From NCBI GenBank assembly GCA_019095985.1, contig CM032663.1:42576008-42640007 (forward strand): a stretch of 64,000 nucleotides of DNA. Direction: 5' to 3'. Below the pieces are notes generated by a model. That model was given only the letters and a program-made list of their open reading frames with translations, searched no databases and was not told the DNA's origin. This stretch comes from Streblospio benedicti (lineage: Eukaryota > Annelida > Polychaeta > Spionida > Spionidae). Of this stretch, positions 61,901-64,000 are shown piece after piece. Position numbers and translations under genes: made by a program. The number at the start of each line of letters is the position of its first letter. Positions within the stretch are counted from its first letter, which is position 1.

Positions 61901-64000
61901 GTTTGTCACCAGAGCTGTTCGTGTTGTTGACTTGATCACCAACCTTGGAATGCAGTCGTTTCAAACGCAAGCTGGTCTAAATGCATTTATAAACAGACTG
62001 CAGGTAAGTGGTGAAAGTAATTTGACCACTCAATATTTTATTTATTTCAATATTTTATTTATTTTTATTTTATACTTTATTTATTATATTGATAACTAAG
62101 CTTTGTTTCTATATTTTAGCACGAAGTTGACCTGTGCCGAAGGGAGCAGCCTTTTGTGATTCGACCTATTGGCCAGTCTGATTCCAGTTTTACAATGGAT
62201 GCATCTTCACCGGGTTCACACATTACTGATCATGCATCAGCCGAATATGATCATCCTATGCCTATGGAAACAGATGTAAATCAGGTAATTTAAAACAACA
62301 AAAAAAAAATGTGAATTCATATTTGGTTTTCTAAATGTTTCATTTTTATTATATCATTTGTTCAAGGGGGCATCAACTTCCACCGCACCCCCACCAGCTC
62401 TAGATAAGCCAAAGGAAGGTAAAGGCCTTCAATGTTTCCCTCAGAGAGCAGCCCTGCTCAAGTCCATGCTGAACTTCTTAAAGAAAGCTATTCCTGATCC
62501 TGCTTTTGCAAACACAAACAGGTATATTGTAGTGCCACACTCAGACAGAATAATTCTAAAAAGCTGTTTTTTATGACATACTGAGTCATTAATAGAACAA
62601 AGTTATGACGATTGAGATGCTGTTAAAAATTTAAGCAACTATTAAAAAGTAACCCTTTTTAGGCATTTGATGGATGGATCTCTTCCCCGATCTTTGAAGC
62701 ACATTATCAGTAATGCAGAATATTATGGCCCTTCGCTGTTTCTACTCGCCACAGATGTAGTCACAGTTTACGTCTTTCAGGAGCCATCTCTCCTTTCTTC
62801 ACTACAGGTATTAATTATTTATCAATTAACTGGTTATTAGATATATCTTTTCTCATTAGGTATGATTGATGATGTGTTAATATTTCTTGACAGGACAATG
62901 GGCTCACAGACGTAGTTTTACACGCATTGCTTGTGAAAGACGTACCAGCAACCAGAGAACTGCTTGCAGCTTTGCCAAACGTTTTCAGTGCTTTATGCCT
63001 AAATACCAGGGGTCTTGATGCATTTGTACAGTGCAAGCCTTTTGACAGGCTTTTTAAGGTGAGTACCTGTATGATCATATATCATGAATGTTCTTGAGTT
63101 TCTGTAAGCAAAATACAACATACAATATCCTTATTACTGAATAAGTTCATGAATCTTAACATCCCATATATCAAGAATATATCTTGTCTCGATAACCGAA
63201 TTGAAGCTAGTAACCTCAAAAGTGTGAACTTTGTGCAGACTTTTGTGATAGCGACAGGAGTAAAACGTACAATATCCCTAGTATTGCCGATGTCGGCATG
63301 GTCAACAAAAAGTGCAGTAACTCTTAGAATTTTCACTGCATTTTAATTTTGCAAATAAGTCGAATTCGTGAATTTACCTAAATCAAATCACATGTATTTT
63401 TTTTTTATAGTTACAGTAAGTTGTTTCAATGTTAGATGTTCATTACTTTTGTAAATAGCTATTGTTAAAGTGAACTATCATGAAAGCCTTTTATCATGTA
63501 AGCCTTTTTTCTGTTTGTAGGTATTGCTGTCACCAGACTACTTGCCGGCAATGCGAAGACGGCGGTCGTCTGACCCACCAGGAGACACGGCCAGCAACCT
63601 GGGCAGTGCCATGGATGAGCTCATGCGACACCAGCCATCTCTGCGATCAGAGGCCACCAAGGCCATTATCTTACTACTGGAAGAAGTTAGTAGAATTATA
63701 ACCAATATTTCAATATTTTTACGTTGCTTGAAACAAAGAAACATTTAAAAGTATGCACCCCAACCCATTCCTTTGGCTTTGATAAATCGTAGCTCCAGTA
63801 TATATTTACAAAGAAGAGGCTTCAAGAAGTATGTGTTGTATTTTATATGATTAAATTTGGTGTGTGTTTTTTCACCCATCTAAAACTGCCTTAATCTTAT
63901 TAGGTGTGTACAATGGGTCGAGATCCGAAGTACATGTGCCAGAAACCACTACCCAAGAATGAGCAGGCTGGAGGATTGTCCACAACATCATCTCTCCGCT
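49925..64000 (+). CDS. HUWE1: HUWE1 E3 ubiquitin ligase, N-terminal part (19 exons, continues past the window)
   Basis: HUWE1 is a HECT-type E3 of about 4,400 residues that ubiquitinates p53, MCL1, MYC, histones and others; its N-terminal armadillo-like repeats form a large ring. Join 49925-49969, 50220-50324, 50671-50811, 50894-51112, 51757-51819, 54361-54435, 54675-54788, 56666-56765, 57262-57362, 57631-57692, 59961-60130, 61192-61277, 61902-62003, 62120-62284, 62367-62521, 62663-62807, 62894-63058, 63521-63685, 63904-64000: about 758 codons. It starts [10 protein letters not shown] (human MKVDRTKLKK) and follows the human protein through [94 protein letters not shown] and [15 protein letters not shown]. 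These span the DUF908 and DUF913 regions. Every junction is GT-AG and in phase. UBA, WWE, BH3 and HECT domains lie to the right. The main difference is a longer linker in exons 14-15. Confidence 0.97.
50220..50324 (+). CDS. HUWE1: HUWE1 exon 2
   Basis: 35 codons, [15 protein letters not shown] to [12 protein letters not shown]; human PADCRALIDKLK and ELQQIKTWNIGK align. Confidence 0.95.
50671..50811 (+). CDS. HUWE1: HUWE1 exon 3
   Basis: 47 codons, [17 protein letters not shown] through [11 protein letters not shown]. The middle ([17 protein letters not shown]) is the least conserved part of the N-terminus. Confidence 0.95.
50894..51112 (+). CDS. HUWE1: HUWE1 exon 4
   Basis: 73 codons, [18 protein letters not shown] to RLTHLAE, strongly conserved armadillo-type helices including [10 protein letters not shown] and [12 protein letters not shown]. 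Confidence 0.97.
51150..51621. mobile_element. TTAA-flanked piggyBac-like MITE
   Basis: TTAA at 51146-51149 and 51622-51625. Left end CCCTCTTGACGCCAG; right-end complement CCCTCTGGGATGCCA. CCCT ends next to TTAA fit piggyBac. Same family as the inner element 52914-54157. Confidence 0.65.
51757..51819 (+). CDS. HUWE1: HUWE1 exon 5
   Basis: 21 codons, [21 protein letters not shown], nearly identical to human over the first 15 residues. The following intron (2.5 kb) is filled by nested TTAA elements. Confidence 0.96.
52293..54298. mobile_element. Outer TTAA-flanked element, interrupted
   Basis: TTAA (52289-52292) then CCCTTTACCTCTC; right-end complement CCCTTTACCCCTC then TTAA (54299-54302). 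Without the inner element (52914-54157) it is about 760 bp. Its left part (about 52336-52520) has a diverged relative at 55078-55310. Confidence 0.65.
52914..54157. mobile_element. Inner TTAA-flanked element nested in 52293-54298
   Basis: TTAA at 52910-52913 and 54158-54161. Left end CCCTCTTGACGCCAGCC as in 51150-51621; right-end complement CCCCCTTAGTGCCGGGGCGC. The right subterminal region repeats GAGGCGCATATATGCGCC. No transposase-size frame in 1244 bp. Confidence 0.65.
54361..54435 (+). CDS. HUWE1: HUWE1 exon 6
   Basis: 25 codons, [18 protein letters not shown] to RSIRK; human [17 protein letters not shown]. Confidence 0.95.
54675..54788 (+). CDS. HUWE1: HUWE1 exon 7
   Basis: 38 codons, [18 protein letters not shown] to [10 protein letters not shown]; human NTLHYIHIEQLDKI and YSIPKDKQ align. 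Confidence 0.94.
54903..55004. repeat. Foldback with about 50-bp arms
   Basis: TCCAATATCAG TC CTGATATTGGA at the centre; outward GGTTTCTTTCTATGC pairs with GCATAGAAAGAAAAC-like sequence, and ATTTTTGTATTTG with CAAATGCAAAAAT. Confidence 0.8.
55078..55310. repeat. Diverged relative of the outer TTAA element
   Basis: ACCCTTTCTCAC, TTTTGCAGCG, GTTGCGTGCCAACTTTGAAC, ACCATTTTGG and TGTTTTGAAACAAAGCATC recur in the order seen at 52293-52520. No TTAA border remains at the left, and no right end was found. Confidence 0.6.
55565..55765. repeat. Short repeats of GGC(T/G)AGT(G/A)TAAATT
   Basis: Five or six diverged copies, some separated by spacer, between GTGTTGATTAATCACTCGCC and GGCGAGTGTTCTACTGAACG. 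The flanks are partly complementary, so it may be a degraded MITE. Confidence 0.45.
56108..56534. mobile_element. hAT-like MITE
   Basis: Ends CAGGGCTTGACAATTA and complement CAGGGCTTGACATTAA, a widespread animal hAT terminus. CAGTT occurs on both sides (56103-56107 and 56535-56539) as a 5-bp direct repeat. The interior has GGGCCACCAG-type inverted pieces. Confidence 0.7.
56666..56765 (+). CDS. HUWE1: HUWE1 exon 8
   Basis: 33 codons plus one base: [19 protein letters not shown] to LQAISCL. Human MLLFTHIRLAHGFSNHRKR. Confidence 0.96.
57262..57362 (+). CDS. HUWE1: HUWE1 exon 9
   Basis: Completes Val, then [33 protein letters not shown]; human [20 protein letters not shown]. Confidence 0.95.
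57631..57692 (+). CDS. HUWE1: HUWE1 exon 10
   Basis: [20 protein letters not shown] plus two bases of Lys. The following intron (2.27 kb) is about 90 percent two repeats. Confidence 0.95.
57767..58812. mobile_element. hAT-like element with 6-bp target duplication
   Basis: Ends CAGGGCTGCCAA and its exact complement, flanked by CATGGT at 57761-57766 and 58813-58818. 1046 bp, no transposase frame. The duplication is 6 bp rather than the 8 bp usual for hAT. Confidence 0.7.
58883..59833. repeat. Tandem array with higher-order period, bounded by inverted ends
   Basis: Ends TAAATCTCCCC and exact complement GGGGAGATTTA. TGTACTTTGGCCTA recurs at 59047, 59189, 59347, 59474 and 59622 (spacing 142, 158, 127, 148). 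Units 1 and 4, and 2 and 5, resemble each other much more than their neighbours (ACGAACxTAxGAGCGTTA in 1 and 4; GATGAAxTTACGATGTG in 2 and 5), giving a period of about 430 bp. Non-coding. Confidence 0.8.
59961..60130 (+). CDS. HUWE1: HUWE1 exon 11
   Basis: Completes Lys, then [52 protein letters not shown] and one base of Gly. Very close to human. Confidence 0.97.
60225..61167. mobile_element. hAT-like element with 6-bp target duplication and zinc-finger frame
   Basis: Ends CAGAGTTGCCAACC and complement, flanked by TTAATG at 60219-60224 and 61168-61173. Carries a 113-codon frame (60592-60933) encoding a BED-like finger. A subterminal CCCTCTATACGCCAGTAC resembles the CCCTCTTGACGCCAG end of the TTAA elements nearby. 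Confidence 0.75.
60592..60933 (+). CDS. BED-like zinc-finger N-terminus of a hAT-type transposase (remnant)
   Basis: 113 codons from ATG. Residues 1-20 are very basic ([20 protein letters not shown]). A finger follows with Cys39, Cys42, His59 and His65 ([19 protein letters not shown], then [10 protein letters not shown]). CKVC..FSI.H.G..D...H..S..H is the usual N-terminal DNA-binding finger of one group of hAT transposases. The catalytic part is absent; a possible donor (AAT|GTAATC) late in the frame suggests this was the first exon of a spliced gene. It sits sense within a HUWE1 intron, so it could be an internal exon by chance. Function in the host unknown. Confidence 0.6.
   Translation: MEKKVGLGKKKLLQKFKKEYSLKENDFINSTVSENHAFCKVCSSHFSIGHSGFGDILKHSRSAKHVQLKSLQDSCGLITNFHKIDSSSLLECLKISAAIYGSRCESQNVIFHW
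61192..61277 (+). CDS. HUWE1: HUWE1 exon 12
   Basis: [18 protein letters not shown] then [11 protein letters not shown]; human [26 protein letters not shown], so the linker differs but the length is similar. Confidence 0.95.
61902..62003 (+). CDS. HUWE1: HUWE1 exon 13
   Basis: 34 codons, [18 protein letters not shown] to NAFINRLQ; human [18 protein letters not shown]. Confidence 0.97.
62120..62284 (+). CDS. HUWE1: HUWE1 exon 14, with lineage-specific linker
   Basis: 55 codons: [16 protein letters not shown] conserved, then a Ser/Asp/His/Met-rich disordered stretch with [10 protein letters not shown], where human has a shorter acidic piece with EEMETDMD. Confidence 0.92.
62367..62521 (+). 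CDS. HUWE1: HUWE1 exon 15
   Basis: Opens with a low-complexity [18 protein letters not shown] stretch, then the conserved [20 protein letters not shown] and PDPAFANTN. Acceptor TTCAAG. Confidence 0.94.
62663..62807 (+). CDS. HUWE1: HUWE1 exon 16
   Basis: Completes Arg, then [48 protein letters not shown]; almost identical to human. Confidence 0.97.
62894..63058 (+). CDS. HUWE1: HUWE1 exon 17
   Basis: 55 codons, [20 protein letters not shown] to [10 protein letters not shown]; human [20 protein letters not shown]. Confidence 0.97.
63521..63685 (+). CDS. HUWE1: HUWE1 exon 18
   Basis: 55 codons, [20 protein letters not shown] to AIILLLEE. Donor GTTAGT is non-consensus at +3 but usable. Confidence 0.97.
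63904..64000 (+). CDS. HUWE1: HUWE1 exon 19, cut by the window edge
   Basis: [18 protein letters not shown] then [14 protein letters not shown]; human ICNLGRDPKYICQKPSIQK. Continues past the right edge. Confidence 0.94.
   Translation, partial: MCTMGRDPKYMCQKPLPKNEQAGGLSTTSSLR

Noticed and set aside
1-64000. CRISPR arrays, operons, bacterial promoters or riboswitches
   Set aside because: The window is eukaryotic, with spliced animal genes; no direct-repeat/spacer pattern was seen.

Overview
The window is a stretch of an invertebrate animal genome: AT-rich, with GT-AG introns of 0.1 to 8 kb, short exons, and very many decayed or miniature transposable elements. Three host genes are recognisable by protein similarity judged from memory. 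They are the 3' half of a Shal/Kv4 (KCND-type) potassium channel on +, a complete PPIL1-type spliceosomal cyclophilin on -, and the 5' end (about 758 codons) of the giant HECT ubiquitin ligase HUWE1 on +. The repeat mix (RTE- and L2/CR1-like LINEs, Penelope-like elements, hAT-, Harbinger-, pogo- and TTAA-type elements, a tRNA-derived SINE) suits a marine bilaterian. I lean to a non-vertebrate deuterostome or a lophotrochozoan, but the sequence alone does not settle the phylum. One 100-base N run (36017-36116) is an assembly gap.

Layout. 1-15252 is intron of the Kv4 gene, whose large first coding exon must lie left of the window. Coding exons follow at 15253-15415, 21359-21547, 29293-29469 and 30834-31061, ending in a stop. 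31062-36016 is 3' UTR and flank. PPIL1 runs right to left in three coding exons (42083-42138, 39435-39589, 36271-36563), giving an intact 167-residue protein. 42139-49886 is the intergenic region between the divergently transcribed PPIL1 and HUWE1; it holds two LINE remnants, a Harbinger-like MITE and a possible HUWE1 first exon. HUWE1 coding starts at 49925 and continues in 19 exons past the right edge.

The three genes are not an operon and share no pathway. Kv4 makes the somatodendritic A-type K+ current, PPIL1 is a prolyl isomerase of the spliceosome, and HUWE1 is a cytoplasmic/nuclear E3 ligase. Kv4 and HUWE1 paralogues or orthologues (KCND1, HUWE1) also lie near each other on human Xp11.2, so the linkage may be ancient.

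The unusual content is in the non-coding DNA. Two Penelope-like insertions share one architecture: a target-site duplication, an inverted copy of the 3' end at the other end, and an extra 34-39 bases. Two hairpin repeat families have arms that changed together between copies. A TTAA-flanked element sits inside another. Two hAT-like elements have 6-bp target duplications, and one still carries an open zinc-finger reading frame. An intronic tandem array has a higher-order period of about 430 bp. A LINE 3' end lies only about 125 bp upstream of the PPIL1 start codon.
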